Notes under the pieces: model-generated
Database searches by the model: none
Seen by the model: only the letters and a program-made list of their open reading frames with translations
What the model was told of the DNA's origin: nothing
Assembly: GCA_046290435.1 (NCBI GenBank)
Contig: JBKAGO010000046.1
Coordinates: 1-64,000, forward strand
Source of the DNA: CAVQUE01 sp046290435
GTDB lineage: Bacteria > Actinomycetota > Acidimicrobiia > Acidimicrobiales > UBA8592
DNA length: 64,000 nucleotides
Reading direction: 5' to 3'
Made by a program: the position numbers and the translations under genes
Shown: positions 17,824 through 26,303 of the stretch, piece by piece
Numbering within the stretch: the first letter of the stretch is position 1
Layout: each line of letters begins with the position of its first letter

Positions 17824-18980
17824 GCGCCCCGGCGGAACGTTCGGCCACTGCGCAGGCCAACGGGCGTATCGACCGGCTGACCGGTTGGTTCGACCGTCTG
17901 TTGCCGTTCCGTCAGCTCCGTCCGCTGCAGCGCATCCCGTCGCTCAAGGTGAAGCTGAGCATTCTCATCGTCGCCGCGGTCGGGGTGACGATCGCTGCGG
18001 GAACGGTCGGCTTCTGGCTGAACGTCCGTCCCCGGTTCAGCGTGGCTGCGGCGGTGCTGCTGGCCCTGGCGATGGTGCAGATCCTGGCGCGTGGCATCAC
18101 GACCCCGGTGCGCGAGATGGCCGATGCCGCCGATCGGATGGCCGCTGGCCACTACGACCAGCAGGTGTCGGCCGACGGTGCCGACGAGATCGGCCAGCTC
18201 GCCCGGTCGTTCAACTTGATGGCGGCCCACATCGCCGAGCTCGAACAGCAGCACCGTGATCTCATCGCCAACGTCAGCCACGAGCTGCGGACCCCGCTGG
18301 CCGTGCTGCAGGGCAGTCTCGAGAACCTCATCGACGGCGTCGAGGCCGATCGCCCCGCGACGCTCGAGGCGATGGTGCGCCAGACGGCCCGGTTGAGCCG
18401 ACTGGTCGCTCAGTTGCTCGATCTGTCGCGCCTCGACGCCGGCGTGGCGCCCTTCCACCCCGAGACCATCGATCTCGTCGCCGTGATCGGCGATGTGGTC
18501 GAGGAGGTCCGGCTGCGCCAATCCCCGCCCGACCTGGCGATCGACATGCCGCCGGAGCTGGCGATGACCGGCGACGCCGAGCGCCTCCATCAGGTGGTGG
18601 CGAACCTCGTCGACAATGCACTGCGCTACGCCCCGGCGGCATCACCGGTGCGGATCACGCTCGAACCCTCCGCCGATCGGGTGATCGTCGCGGTCGCCGA
18701 CGACGGCCCCGGCATCGCCGCCGACGAAGTCGAGTGGATCTTCGGCCGCTTCAACCGGGCGACGCATGCCTCGGCCTCGCCGGGTGGCTTCGGCCTGGGT
18801 CTGGCCATCGGCCGTTGGATCGCGGAGCTCCACGGAGGGTCGCTGCGGGTCGTGAACACCGATCCCGGCTGCCGGTTCGAGCTCGAGCTCCCGCTCGGGT
18901 CTCCGCCTGCAGCGCCTGCTGCCGTTGCCCGCGCCCCGGCGAGCGAGCCGCAGACCACCAGCACCGGACCTGCTTCCTAG
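17820..18980 (+). CDS. Sensor histidine kinase
   Basis: A 386-residue histidine kinase. Two membrane helices lie near residues 46-66 and 73-90 with almost no extracellular domain between them, so it may sense the membrane or a partner. A HAMP-like linker follows (about 90-145), then the H-box 'NVSHELRTPL' with H154, and the ATPase domain with N-box 'NLVDNALRYAP', G1 'DDGPGI' and G2 'GFGLGLAI'. The GTG start at 17820 overlaps the response-regulator stop. The two form one operon and one signalling pair. The C-terminal 30 residues are Ala/Pro-rich. Confidence 0.93.
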   Translation: MSAPAERSATAQANGRIDRLTGWFDRLLPFRQLRPLQRIPSLKVKLSILIVAAVGVTIAAGTVGFWLNVRPRFSVAAAVLLALAMVQILARGITTPVREMADAADRMAAGHYDQQVSADGADEIGQLARSFNLMAAHIAELEQQHRDLIANVSHELRTPLAVLQGSLENLIDGVEADRPATLEAMVRQTARLSRLVAQLLDLSRLDAGVAPFHPETIDLVAVIGDVVEEVRLRQSPPDLAIDMPPELAMTGDAERLHQVVANLVDNALRYAPAASPVRITLEPSADRVIVAVADDGPGIAADEVEWIFGRFNRATHASASPGGFGLGLAIGRWIAELHGGSLRVVNTDPGCRFELELPLGSPPAAPAAVARAPASEPQTTSTGPAS

Positions 18981-19286
18981 ACGTCACCGTCGTCGGCCCT
19001 GCTTCGACGCGCCCGCAGGTCGGATTGGCGCACCACCACCGCCGCCTCTTCCTCCTCCTCCTCCACGACCGCTCCGCCGCGCCCCGCCCCGACCCGCCCC
19101 ACCGAGAGGCCACTGCCATGCCACATCACCGCCGCCACGCCCCCGACCCCGCCGCCGACCCCGCCGCCGGCCCCGCCGCCCCTGTCCGCATCGCCGGCCC
19201 CGCCTGTATCACCCTCGTTGCCGCCGCCACCGGCGCCGTGGTCGCGGTCGTGGCCGCCGCCCTCGCCTGGTGCGACCGCGCCGTCG
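18981..19286 (+). other. Low-complexity stretch before the DUF4153-like gene
   Basis: No confident gene. The sequence is dominated by CCGCC runs. A frame opening at ATG 19118 reads a proline/alanine-rich start and then one clear membrane-like segment ('ACITLVAAATGAVVAVVAAALAW', about 19200-19270), in a different frame from the downstream membrane protein. This could be the original N-terminus separated by a frameshift, or a chance product of the GC-rich repeats. Confidence 0.35.
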
Positions 19287-20747
19287 ATGACCGGTGGTGG
19301 GTCCGGGGGGCGCGTGGCGCCGCCGTCGCGGGACGACACGACACGCCCGGCAGACCTGGCCGGCGTCGCCGCCGCGGCGGCGTTCGGGCTGGGGGCGACG
19401 CTGTGGGTCCACAACGACGTCGTCTCGTTGGCGGGCACGTCGTTCTTCGTCCTCGCATCGCTCGGGCTCCTGTTGTCGGGTCGGTTGGTGTCGGGCCAGA
19501 GCCGGACCCTGGTCGCGCTGGCGCCGGTGTTCGGCGTGTGGCTGTCGATCCGGGCGTCGCCGTGGTTGATCGTGCTCGACGTGGCCGTGGCGTCGGGACT
19601 TCTGCTGGCCGGCATCGCGACCTCGACCGACGGCCGCCTCGCCGGATACCGGATACGGGACCTCGTGGCCATGCCGGTCCACTGCGCCGGCCAGGCCCTC
19701 GACACCGCCGGCTTCGTGACCCGGGCGCTCTCGGCGACCGGAGGCGAGCGCCGTCGCCGCCAGGGTGCCGCGATCGGCGTCGGACTGGGGCTCGCGCTGC
19801 CGATCGTGGTCGTGCTGGGCGGGCTGTTGGCGTCGGGGGACCGGGCCTTCGCCGCCATGATGGACGCTGCGTTCGGCGGCGCATTCGGCGATCACGTCGT
19901 GGTGTTCGTGTTCGCGGCGGCCGTCGGCCTGGTGCTGGTGCGCATTGCCAGCGGCGCCGACGCCGTGCCCCGGCCGGAGCGGCCGCCGCTGCTCGGCGCC
20001 GTCGAGACGCTGACGATCCTGGCGGCGATGATCGTGCTCTACGCGCTGTTCGCCCTCGCGCAGGTGGTGGGCTCGGTGGCGCCCGACGGCGAGGTCCTGG
20101 CCTCGGCCCCTGCGACGGCCGAGTGGGTCCACAGCGGCTTCTTCCCGCTGTTGTGGGCGTCGGCAATCACCCTCGGCGTGCTGGTCACGCTCCGCTCGAT
20201 CGGGCGACGAGCCACGGCTCGCGAACGGCGGTGGTTCGCCGGTGCCACGGTTGCCGTGGTGGCCCTGACGTTGGTGGTGGTCGGTGTGGCCGTGCACCGC
20301 ATCGCGGGGTACTCCGACGCATTCGGGCTCACCATGTTGCGCCTGTACAGCCTGGTGTTCGCCTGCTGGATCGGGGTGGTGTTCGTGCTCTTCGCCGTGA
20401 GCACGGCCGGCATCGGGGCGGGACGCCGTTGGTTCGCGGGCACCTGCGTCGGGATCGGCCTGGCCGTTGTGCTGGCGTTGAACGTGGCCGACCCCGAGGC
20501 CCGGATCGTCCGCTTCGACGTCGCCGAACTCGCCCGCTACGACGAGGCCTATCTGGTGGGTGAGCTGTCCGACGACGCAATCCCCGCGCTGGTGGCGGCG
20601 CTCGGCGATCTGCCTCTTGACCGGGCCGACAGCCTGGCCTCACGGTTGTGTGCAGGACGCGACGTGGATCGTGGCATCGACGGCCTCGACTGGAACCGTT
20701 CCCGCGCCGCGGCCCGCGACGCCCTCGCCGAACTCTGCGACACCTGA
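19287..20747 (+). CDS. DUF4153/DUF4173-like multi-pass membrane protein
   Basis: A membrane protein of about 486 residues with some nine hydrophobic segments in its first 390 residues, then a soluble tail ('ARYDEAYLVGELSDDAIPALVAAL...') rich in acidic and arginine residues. The alternation of helices with a 'NVADPEARIVRFDVAELARYDEAYL' segment before the tail resembles DUF4153/DUF4173 proteins, where the final part is often 'N.D..ia..Ni.R'. The frame is open from 19218, but the first residues there are proline-rich shadow sequence. I chose the ATG at 19287 tentatively. Its stop codon starts copy A of the dispersed gene-end repeat. Function unknown. Confidence 0.7.
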   Translation: MTGGGSGGRVAPPSRDDTTRPADLAGVAAAAAFGLGATLWVHNDVVSLAGTSFFVLASLGLLLSGRLVSGQSRTLVALAPVFGVWLSIRASPWLIVLDVAVASGLLLAGIATSTDGRLAGYRIRDLVAMPVHCAGQALDTAGFVTRALSATGGERRRRQGAAIGVGLGLALPIVVVLGGLLASGDRAFAAMMDAAFGGAFGDHVVVFVFAAAVGLVLVRIASGADAVPRPERPPLLGAVETLTILAAMIVLYALFALAQVVGSVAPDGEVLASAPATAEWVHSGFFPLLWASAITLGVLVTLRSIGRRATARERRWFAGATVAVVALTLVVVGVAVHRIAGYSDAFGLTMLRLYSLVFACWIGVVFVLFAVSTAGIGAGRRWFAGTCVGIGLAVVLALNVADPEARIVRFDVAELARYDEAYLVGELSDDAIPALVAALGDLPLDRADSLASRLCAGRDVDRGIDGLDWNRSRAAARDALAELCDT

Positions 20748-20812
20748 CCGCTCGGCCCCGGCCGGAGCGGCCCGTGAGCGAAGCGAACAAGAGCGGGAGG
20801 CGATGGGTCCGG
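20745..20812 (+). repeat. Dispersed gene-end repeat, copy A
   Basis: It begins with the TGA stop codon of the membrane-protein gene. The block contains TGACCGCTCGGCC, then GGAGCGGCCCGTGAGCG and AACAAGAGCGGGAGGC. CCGCTC (20749-20754) can pair with GAGCGG (20765-20770), giving a hairpin. Copy B at 30344-30402 is nearly identical apart from a 9-bp deletion; copy C is at 6860-6923 on the minus strand. A short open frame continues after it to 20917 ('VSEANKSGRRWVR...') but I do not believe it is a gene. Confidence 0.75.
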
Positions 20813-20989
20813 CTCGCGCTGCTCTTCGGCGTGATCGCCGTGGTCGACCGGGCGCGTGGGGACGGGGCCCGCATCCCTCAGCACGTCGAACGTGTGGGAC
20901 GACCGCCCCTCGGGTGAGCAGCGGAAGACCTGGCTGATGCCCGCCTTGGTCCTGCGGCGGCTACGGCGGGCGACATGCGAGTCGTCCCA

Positions 20990-21017
20990 TTGACAGCTGG
21001 GTCGCCTCCGGTACCGT
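20990..21017 (+). promoter_or_regulatory. Promoter TTGACA-N16-TACCGT
   Basis: A good -35 (TTGACA, 20990-20995) and -10 (TACCGT, 21012-21017) with a 16-bp spacer end seven bases before the GTG at 21025. This is the clearest complete leaderless promoter in the window. Confidence 0.7.
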
Positions 21018-21024
21018 CTGCGTC

Positions 21025-21429
21025 GTGGAGCAGGTGCTCAGCGACGAAGAACGAGAGGGCCGGCAACGTCGGCTGCACATCATCATCGGCGTCGCCATGG
21101 CCCTCTTGGTGGCTTCGACCGGCCTCGGGTTCTTCGTCGATCGCAGAGCCGACGCCGCGCAGGCGGACCTTCGTGACCGACTGGAGGAGGCCGTCGCGAC
21201 GGTCGAGCACGAGGTCGTCCTCGATGCGTGGTACCGGTACCGCGAGGCAGTCTGGGCCGGCACGCCACATGATCTCGACGAGCTGGTTCCCGCCGAAGAC
21301 CGCATCGCGATGCGGGCCGAGGGCGAAACGGTCGTCGCCTTGTACAAGGCCGGCTTCGCCGGTCAGGACCGGTGCTTCGACTTCCTCGTCGGCCCCGACG
21401 GCACCGAGATCGACGAACGATCCTGTTGA
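21025..21429 (+). CDS. Membrane-anchored protein, unknown function
   Basis: A 134-residue protein with a short basic cytoplasmic N-terminus, one membrane helix ('LHIIIGVAMALLVASTGLGFFV', about residues 18-39) and a soluble, probably extracytoplasmic, helical domain with a 'DRCFDFLVGPDGTEIDERSC' end containing two cysteines. No family is recognised. The GTG start at 21025 is supported by a complete promoter ending seven bases upstream, so the mRNA is probably leaderless. It may be a small sensor or stress membrane protein, but nothing in the sequence says which. Confidence 0.7.
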   Translation: MEQVLSDEEREGRQRRLHIIIGVAMALLVASTGLGFFVDRRADAAQADLRDRLEEAVATVEHEVVLDAWYRYREAVWAGTPHDLDELVPAEDRIAMRAEGETVVALYKAGFAGQDRCFDFLVGPDGTEIDERSC

Positions 21430-21616
21430 GCGCCGCCGGACGGTGCAGCTACCGGGGCCGGAAGGGCCTCCCACACCGGCACAGGTGAGGCCACCCTCGG
21501 TCGGCTGGTCGGTAAGGCTGCGTCGAGGCGAACCCTGCTCCCTGGGAGCTGCCGTGCACTCACGGCGCCGCACGACGCGGTCGCGCAACTTCCACGTCAG
21601 CGGCAATGATGCGGTG

Positions 21617-22135
21617 ATGGATCATCTCGCACCGCAGAGCAGCGACCGGCCGCTGATGCCCGAGGGCTACGGCGTGCCCGAGACGACCGACGGCCTGCTC
21701 GAGTGGGCGGCGGTCGAGGCCCGTCTCGTGGGGTCGGCGCAGTACTGGATGGCCACGACGCGCTCCGATGGTCGGCCCCACGTCGTCCCTCGCTGGGGTG
21801 TCTGGGTCGACGGCCGGTTCTGGTACGACGGGTCGCCCGCCACGGTCCACGTCCGCAACCTCGGTCCCGAGGGCGCCTGCACGTTGCACCTCGAGGACGG
21901 CTGGCAGGCGGTGATCGTCGAGGGCGTCTCGGCTGTGGCCGCGCCGCCCGGACTCGAGCTGGGGGAGCGGCTCGCCGCGGCGTTCGCCGCGAAGTATGCC
22001 GAACGGGGCTACACGCCCGAGCCCGACGCGTGGGAGGGCCCGCACTCGGGCGGTCTACGCGTCCTCACGCCGACCAAGGCGCTCGCCTGGTTCGACTTCC
22101 CCGGCGACGTCACCCGCTTCCGGTTCCCGGATTGA
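21617..22135 (+). CDS. Pyridoxamine 5'-phosphate oxidase-like protein
   Basis: A 172-residue flavin-type split-barrel protein. 'ARLVGSAQYWMATTRSDGRPHVVPRWGVWVDGRFWYDGSPATVHVRNL' matches the N-terminal strands of the pyridoxamine-phosphate-oxidase-like superfamily, where the 'T.r.dGrPh..p.wg.w.dg..yf' pattern binds FMN or F420 phosphate. The C-terminus 'LRVLTPTKALAWFDFPGDVTRFRFPD' is typical of actinobacterial general-stress or F420-binding members. The start could also be GTG at 21614. A decayed relative follows directly at 22160-22467. Cofactor and substrate are inferred only at superfamily level. Confidence 0.85.
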   Translation: MDHLAPQSSDRPLMPEGYGVPETTDGLLEWAAVEARLVGSAQYWMATTRSDGRPHVVPRWGVWVDGRFWYDGSPATVHVRNLGPEGACTLHLEDGWQAVIVEGVSAVAAPPGLELGERLAAAFAAKYAERGYTPEPDAWEGPHSGGLRVLTPTKALAWFDFPGDVTRFRFPD

Positions 22136-22159
22136 CCAACACTGCACGCACCGGGGCGG

Positions 22160-22467
22160 TCTCACCGGTGCGGCGTGTCAGCGCCCGTCCGAGGAACCAT
22201 GTCGGCTGCGATGCCACGGCTGCGGCCGGGCGCAACCACCGCGTACGGCGACGATGCGATGCCCTCTGCGCAGTTCGAGCACACGGTCGTCGTCCACGAG
22301 ACAGGCGCCGAGATCCTCACCGTCGCGGGCGACGGCTGGAGCGCCACCTCGCGGGGTTGACGCGCCCCGCCGTCGGGCGTCCTCACGCCGATCGAGGCGC
22401 TGGCGTGGTTCGACTCCTCCCGGGGCGTAACCCGCTTCCGGTTTGCGGGTCGAGCAACGGCTCGCCG
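22160..22467 (+). pseudogene. Remnant of a second pyridoxamine-oxidase-like gene
   Basis: In one frame the sequence reads 'MSAAMPRLRPGATTAYGDD' and then 'HTVVVHETGAEILTVAGDGWSATSRG', hits a TGA at 22358-22360, and continues in the same frame as 'VLTPIEALAWFDSSRGVTRFRF'. The last part is a clear copy of the intact neighbour's C-terminus 'VLTPTKALAWFDFPGDVTRFRF'. The central FMN-binding strands are missing. I interpret it as a tandem duplicate inactivated by an internal deletion and a stop. Confidence 0.6.
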
Positions 22468-22536
22468 CCCGACATGGAAGTCGTTCGCTCCGACGACTGG
22501 CAGCGGGCATCATCGGATCCGACGAGGAGGCCGCCC

Positions 22537-22875
22537 ATGGGCATCGTGACGACGCCGGAGCCGCCCTACACGGCGGTGATCTTCACATCGCTGCGTACCA
22601 GCGCCGAATCCGATGACGGGTACGCCCAGATGGCCCGACGCATGGAGGGGCTGGTGGCGGACCAGCCCGGCTACCTCGGGCACGAGTCCGCTCGCGACGA
22701 CATCGGGATCACGGTGAGCTACTGGGCCAGCGCCGACGACGCCCGCGCCTGGAAGCAGGTGGCCGACCACCTGGCAGCGCAGCGCCTCGGGCGCAGCCGC
22801 TGGTACGCCGACTACCGGGTGCGGATCGCAGTCGTTCACCACGAGTACGGACACGCCGACGGCGGTGCCACGTAG
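22537..22875 (+). CDS. Antibiotic-biosynthesis-monooxygenase-like (ABM-fold) protein
   Basis: A 112-residue single-domain protein. 'PPYTAVIFTSLRTSAESDDGYAQMARRMEGLVADQPGYLGHESARDDIGITVSYWASADDARAWKQVADHL' is the dimeric ferredoxin-like barrel of ABM-domain proteins, with the usual 'PGylg.es....g.tv.yW.s..da.aWk' pattern. A good ribosome site (GAGGAGG, 22524-22530) supports the ATG at 22537. Family members are small oxygenases or heme/stress proteins; the exact reaction is unknown. It is convergent with the DUF222 gene. Confidence 0.85.
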   Translation: MGIVTTPEPPYTAVIFTSLRTSAESDDGYAQMARRMEGLVADQPGYLGHESARDDIGITVSYWASADDARAWKQVADHLAAQRLGRSRWYADYRVRIAVVHHEYGHADGGAT

Positions 22876-22934
22876 CAGGGCGACGCGGACGCATCCTCTG
22901 CCGAAGCGGCGGCGCCGCCGGGCGGCCGTCGCGG

Positions 22935-24344
22935 TCAGGGGCCGTGACGGGTGATGGGGGTGGGTGGGTCGATGATGCGGTCGAGGGTGCCATCGGGTCG
23001 GTGGAGGCGCAGGGTGCGGTCGGCATCCATGGTGAGGGTCCAGCCGCCGTCGTGGATGCGGTGGTGCCACTCGGATGACACGGGCACGAGGTTGTGGAGT
23101 TCGGTGTCGCCGCCGAGTTCGTAGTCGAGGTTGACGTGGTGGATCTCACAGCGTGCGAACGGTGTGACCCCGTCGATCGGGCACGTCCGGTACAGGCCCC
23201 GCAGTTGCAGACGCTGCTCGCGGGTGGCGTATCGGCGGGAGCGCCCGACCCTGGTGGGTCGGCCCAGCGCGTCGTAGATCATGACGTACCAGTCGGCGTC
23301 ACAGCACTGACGGAGCGCGGCGCGAGGGTCGATGGGGCGGCCGTCCCAGGTCTCGGTGACCGATGCGGCGTGGGGGCCGTGGATCAGGGTCGCCGCGTCG
23401 ACGATGATGCCGACCGAGAGGTTCGGACCCATCGCCGGACAATCGTCGGCGGCGTCGGCGGCGTCGGCGTCGGCGGTGTCGGCGGCCTCGGGGGTGTCGG
23501 GGGTGTCGGCGGTGTCGTGCGACACGAACGCTGCCGAGTCCGTGGCTCTGCCCCCACCGCTGCGGGTCGGTTGGCCGCCGTGACCGCTCCGAACTGATCC
23601 GCTGGCCTGGCTGGAGCGGCCGAGGGTGATGCCGCACAACAACTCGTACGCGGCGCGGGCCCGGTCGTTCGCGGTGATCCTGCGTTGCCCCGCCGGGCGC
23701 AGGTTGGCGATCTGGCGAGCCCGCTCGGTGACGGCGGCGTCCATGCGGGCGCCGCGTTCGTCGTCCATCGACGCCGCCACGGCCCAGGTGCCGTCGGGAC
23801 GCAGGAACATCATCCACGACGCCGCCGCCTTGGCCCGCTCGGCAGGGGACAGGCCCTCGTCGCTGTCGGGCGGATCGGCGACCTTCACCAGCAGGCGCGC
23901 GAGCCACGTCCGGAATGCCTCGGGCCGCATGAAGGCAGCATTCGACGCGATCTCGTCGTCCTGGCCGGCCAGTCGGGCCTTCTCCGGCGGCGAAAGGCGA
24001 GCCAGCCGACCGGCGAGATGATCTGCGTTCTCGGTCCTGGCGGCCCCCGACTCCGCGCCCGCGCCCGACTGAGGAAGGTCCTGTCGGATCTCGCCACGGG
24101 CCGAGTCCTTCGCCCGCTCCGAGGCCGACTGCTCCCCATCGGGGTCCGACAGGTCGTCGGGGCACGGCGACGACCCCGACGCCTGCCGACGCTTCGCCTC
24201 CACCGCCACCGCCACCGCCGTCGCGAACGCCGCCAGATCGCGGCGGCCCCGCGCGACCAGACGACCCAGACCAGCAAGCCCCTCGTCGTCCAGGGCGGTC
24301 AGATCGGTACCCCGCGCCGCAGCGAGATCAGCCAACAAACTCAT
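22935..24344 (-). CDS. DUF222 / HNH endonuclease-domain protein
   Basis: A 469-residue protein of the 13E12-type repeat family common in actinobacteria. The N-terminal half is helical DUF222 (about residues 20-300). The C-terminal HNH domain has 'CPIDGVTPFARCEIHHVNLDYELGGDTELHNLVPVSSEWHHRIH', with the paired cysteines, HH, N and H of an HNH nuclease. Between them is a repetitive linker ('DTPDTPEAADTADADAADAADD', from about 23440 to 23530) encoded by GTCGGCGGT-like repeats. The ATG at 24344 is preferred over 24398 because it starts the conserved region. These genes may be mobile or selfish; DNA cleavage has rarely been tested. Confidence 0.85.
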   Translation of the reverse strand: MSLLADLAAARGTDLTALDDEGLAGLGRLVARGRRDLAAFATAVAVAVEAKRRQASGSSPCPDDLSDPDGEQSASERAKDSARGEIRQDLPQSGAGAESGAARTENADHLAGRLARLSPPEKARLAGQDDEIASNAAFMRPEAFRTWLARLLVKVADPPDSDEGLSPAERAKAAASWMMFLRPDGTWAVAASMDDERGARMDAAVTERARQIANLRPAGQRRITANDRARAAYELLCGITLGRSSQASGSVRSGHGGQPTRSGGGRATDSAAFVSHDTADTPDTPEAADTADADAADAADDCPAMGPNLSVGIIVDAATLIHGPHAASVTETWDGRPIDPRAALRQCCDADWYVMIYDALGRPTRVGRSRRYATREQRLQLRGLYRTCPIDGVTPFARCEIHHVNLDYELGGDTELHNLVPVSSEWHHRIHDGGWTLTMDADRTLRLHRPDGTLDRIIDPPTPITRHGP

Positions 24345-24567
24345 GCCCCCGACAGTACTCAGGGGGTATGACAATGACTTCGAAGGACTGGGAAGCATCT
24401 GTCGCTATCGGGATGCCATGGCGTGTCGCGTGGCGTTGTCAGCGCGCACGAATGGTTTCGGCTGCACCGGCTCCACCGGGTCGTCGAACACGCGACGGTG
24501 TCCATCCCTGCCCACCCACGGCATCGGCGATCGCCGGGCCCTGACGGGGTGTCTGCGGCGGGCGGGC

Positions 24568-25011
24568 TCAGCCCAGTCGCGCGACCTGCCGCAGTGGGGT
24601 GTCGGAGCAGTCGAGGTCCACGCCGCGTTCGGCCGCCTCGTAGTGGGCGATCTTGGCATCGAGTATCCCGAGTGCATCGGTGAGCTCGTCGATGGCGGCG
24701 GCGACGTCGGCCCGGTGCTCCTCGAGCATCCGGCGGCGCTCGGCCACGGTTCCCTCGCCGGCCCGGACCTTGCCGGCGTAGTCCTGGATCCGAACCATCG
24801 ACATCCCGGTGGCCCGGAGTCGTCTGACGAACACGATCCAGCCGAGGTCGTCGTCGGTGTAGGTGCGCTGACCGCCGGTGGTCCGGCCGATGTCGGGCAG
24901 CACGCCGGCCCGTTCGTAGTAGCGGAGCGTGTCGACGGTGGTGCCCGTGGCCGCAGCCGCCTCGGCGATGCCGTACGTCCGGGCGGTCGTCGGGTCTGCG
25001 ACGTTCGTCAT
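24568..25011 (-). CDS. MerR-family transcriptional regulator
   Basis: A 147-residue MerR protein. The winged helix 'YGIAEAAAATGTTVDTLRYYERAGVLPDIGRTTGGQRTYTDDDLGWIVFVRRLRATGMSMVRIQDYA' is complete, followed by a dimerisation coiled coil (about residues 85-125). Only one cysteine is present near the C-terminus ('LDCSDTP'), so it is not a classical CxxC metal sensor. On the minus strand TACGGT lies seven bases before the ATG, a leaderless start. It is divergent from the aldo/keto reductase gene with a near-perfect MerR operator between them, so it almost certainly controls that gene, perhaps in response to electrophiles. Confidence 0.92.
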   Translation of the reverse strand: MTNVADPTTARTYGIAEAAAATGTTVDTLRYYERAGVLPDIGRTTGGQRTYTDDDLGWIVFVRRLRATGMSMVRIQDYAGKVRAGEGTVAERRRMLEEHRADVAAAIDELTDALGILDAKIAHYEAAERGVDLDCSDTPLRQVARLG

Positions 25012-25018
25012 GGACTCC

Positions 25019-25055
25019 ACCGTAACGAGCTTGACCTGGAGTGCACTCCAGGGTG
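25019..25055. promoter_or_regulatory. MerR operator in a divergent promoter
   Basis: A perfect 18-bp palindrome CCTGGAGTGCACTCCAGG lies at 25035-25052, directly after TTGACC (25031-25036). The long distance to the start of the reductase gene, 17 bases from the operator end to the ATG, fits the over-long spacer that MerR regulators twist on activation. The -10 of the reductase side is weak (TGTTGG-like). The regulator's own -10 (TACGGT on the minus strand, 25019-25024) abuts the same site. Confidence 0.7.
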
Positions 25056-25068
25056 TTGGCTGGTGTGC

Positions 25069-26133
25069 ATGAGCGAATCCGATGCCTCCACCACTCCGCC
25101 ACCGCCGATGGCGGCCACAAGCCTCGTGGGCACGAGCGGCCTGCAGGTCTCGCCGCTCGGTCTCGGCACCATGACCTTCGGTGTCGAGACCGACGAACAC
25201 GACGCCTTCGCGCAGCTCGACCTGTACCGGGCCCGTGGCGGCACCTTCGTCGACACCGCCGACGTCTATGGCGCCGGGGAATCCGAGCGCATCGTCGGCC
25301 GCTGGCTCGCCGACCGCCGGCCCGACGACATCGTCGTGGCCACCAAGGGCCGCTTCGCCCCGCCTGCGGGATCGACCGGGGCGTCGCGCCGCGGCCTGGT
25401 GCGCGCGGTCGATGCCAGCCTGGCGCGCCTCGGTGTCGATGCCGTCGACCTCTACTTCGTGCACGGTTGGGACGACGAGGTGCCGGTGGCCGAGTCGCTG
25501 GGCGCGCTGAGCGACCTGGTGGCTGCCGGCAAGGTCCATGCGGTCGGCTGGTCGAACGTGACCGGTTGGCAGCTCGCCGAGATCGTCACCACCGCCCGGC
25601 TCGATGGTCACGCGATGCCGTGCGTGGTGCAGCCCCAGTACAACCTGCTGGACCGCGGCATCGAGGCCGAGGTGTTGCCGGCCTGCCTGGCCTACGGACT
25701 GGCGGTGACGCCGTGGTCGCCGTTGGGCGGGGGATGGTTGACCGGTAAGTACCGGCCCGATCAGCGCCCGAGCGGAGCGACCCGACTGGGCGAGGACCCG
25801 GCTCGCGGCGTCGAGGCCTACGACGCCCGCAACACCGACCGCACCTGGGACGTCATCGAGGTGCTCGCGACGATCGCCGCCGACCACGGTCGGCCGATGG
25901 GGCAGGTGGCGATCGCCTGGCTGCTGCGCCGGCCCGGCGTCGCGTCGGTGCTGTTGGGTGCCCGCACGGCCGAACAGCTTGCGGAGAACCTGGGCTCGGT
26001 CGACTTCGATCTCTCGTCCGAGGAGATCGATCGCCTCACCGCTGCGTCGGCGCCGGGCCTGGCTCCGTATCCCTACGGGATGATCGAGGAGTTCTGCGAC
26101 GTCTCGGTGTGGCGACAACTCGGCACCCGGTGA
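25069..26133 (+). CDS. Aldo/keto reductase
   Basis: A 354-residue NADPH-dependent reductase of the aldo/keto reductase superfamily. It shows 'VSPLGLGTMTFG', the catalytic aspartate and tyrosine in 'GTFVDTADVYGAGESE', the lysine in 'VVATKGRF', the histidine in 'DLYFVHGWDD', and the NADPH-binding end 'ASVLLGARTAEQLAENLGSVDFDLS'. Such enzymes reduce aldehydes and ketones in the cytoplasm. Control by the divergent MerR protein suggests induction by a reactive carbonyl or a drug. The ATG at 25069 is 17 bases from the operator, giving a very short leader. Confidence 0.92.
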   Translation: MSESDASTTPPPPMAATSLVGTSGLQVSPLGLGTMTFGVETDEHDAFAQLDLYRARGGTFVDTADVYGAGESERIVGRWLADRRPDDIVVATKGRFAPPAGSTGASRRGLVRAVDASLARLGVDAVDLYFVHGWDDEVPVAESLGALSDLVAAGKVHAVGWSNVTGWQLAEIVTTARLDGHAMPCVVQPQYNLLDRGIEAEVLPACLAYGLAVTPWSPLGGGWLTGKYRPDQRPSGATRLGEDPARGVEAYDARNTDRTWDVIEVLATIAADHGRPMGQVAIAWLLRRPGVASVLLGARTAEQLAENLGSVDFDLSSEEIDRLTAASAPGLAPYPYGMIEEFCDVSVWRQLGTR

Positions 26134-26250
26134 CCGGCGCCCGTCGAAGCCGGGCACCTGTCGACGGCGGAGCCGGTTGAGCAGGGACCGACAGCACGGC
26201 ACGGCTTACCGCTGTGTCGAAATCAGCACGCTACCGACATCTCGATTCGT

Positions 26251-26303
26251 GTGTCTCTATTGACACAATCGTGCAATCAAGTACGGTGTGTCGATATGGA
26301 CAC
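26251..26303. promoter_or_regulatory. Two GTGTC-N6-GACAC operators at the hipBA promoter
   Basis: Inverted repeats GTGTC-TCTATT-GACAC (26251-26266) and GTGTC-GATATG-GACAC (26288-26303) are 37 bp apart centre to centre. The first overlaps TTGACA (26260-26265); the -10 TACGGT (26282-26287) abuts the second, and the second covers the hipB start codon. This layout fits tight autorepression by the antitoxin. Confidence 0.7.

Noticed and set aside
20774..20917. Short frame 'VSEANKSGRRWVR...' after the DUF4153-like gene
   Set aside because: It lies within the dispersed repeat; the same motif appears after unrelated genes, so the frame is a property of the repeat rather than a gene.
23440..23530. 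Short repeats considered as a CRISPR array
   Set aside because: They are 9-mer-like GTCGGCGGT repeats without spacers inside a coding sequence and encode an Asp/Ala/Thr linker. No CRISPR-like repeat-spacer pattern is found in the window.
24368..24544. 58-codon frame between the DUF222 and MerR genes
   Set aside because: It has no ribosome site or -10 box, no recognisable family and an arginine/proline-rich second half.
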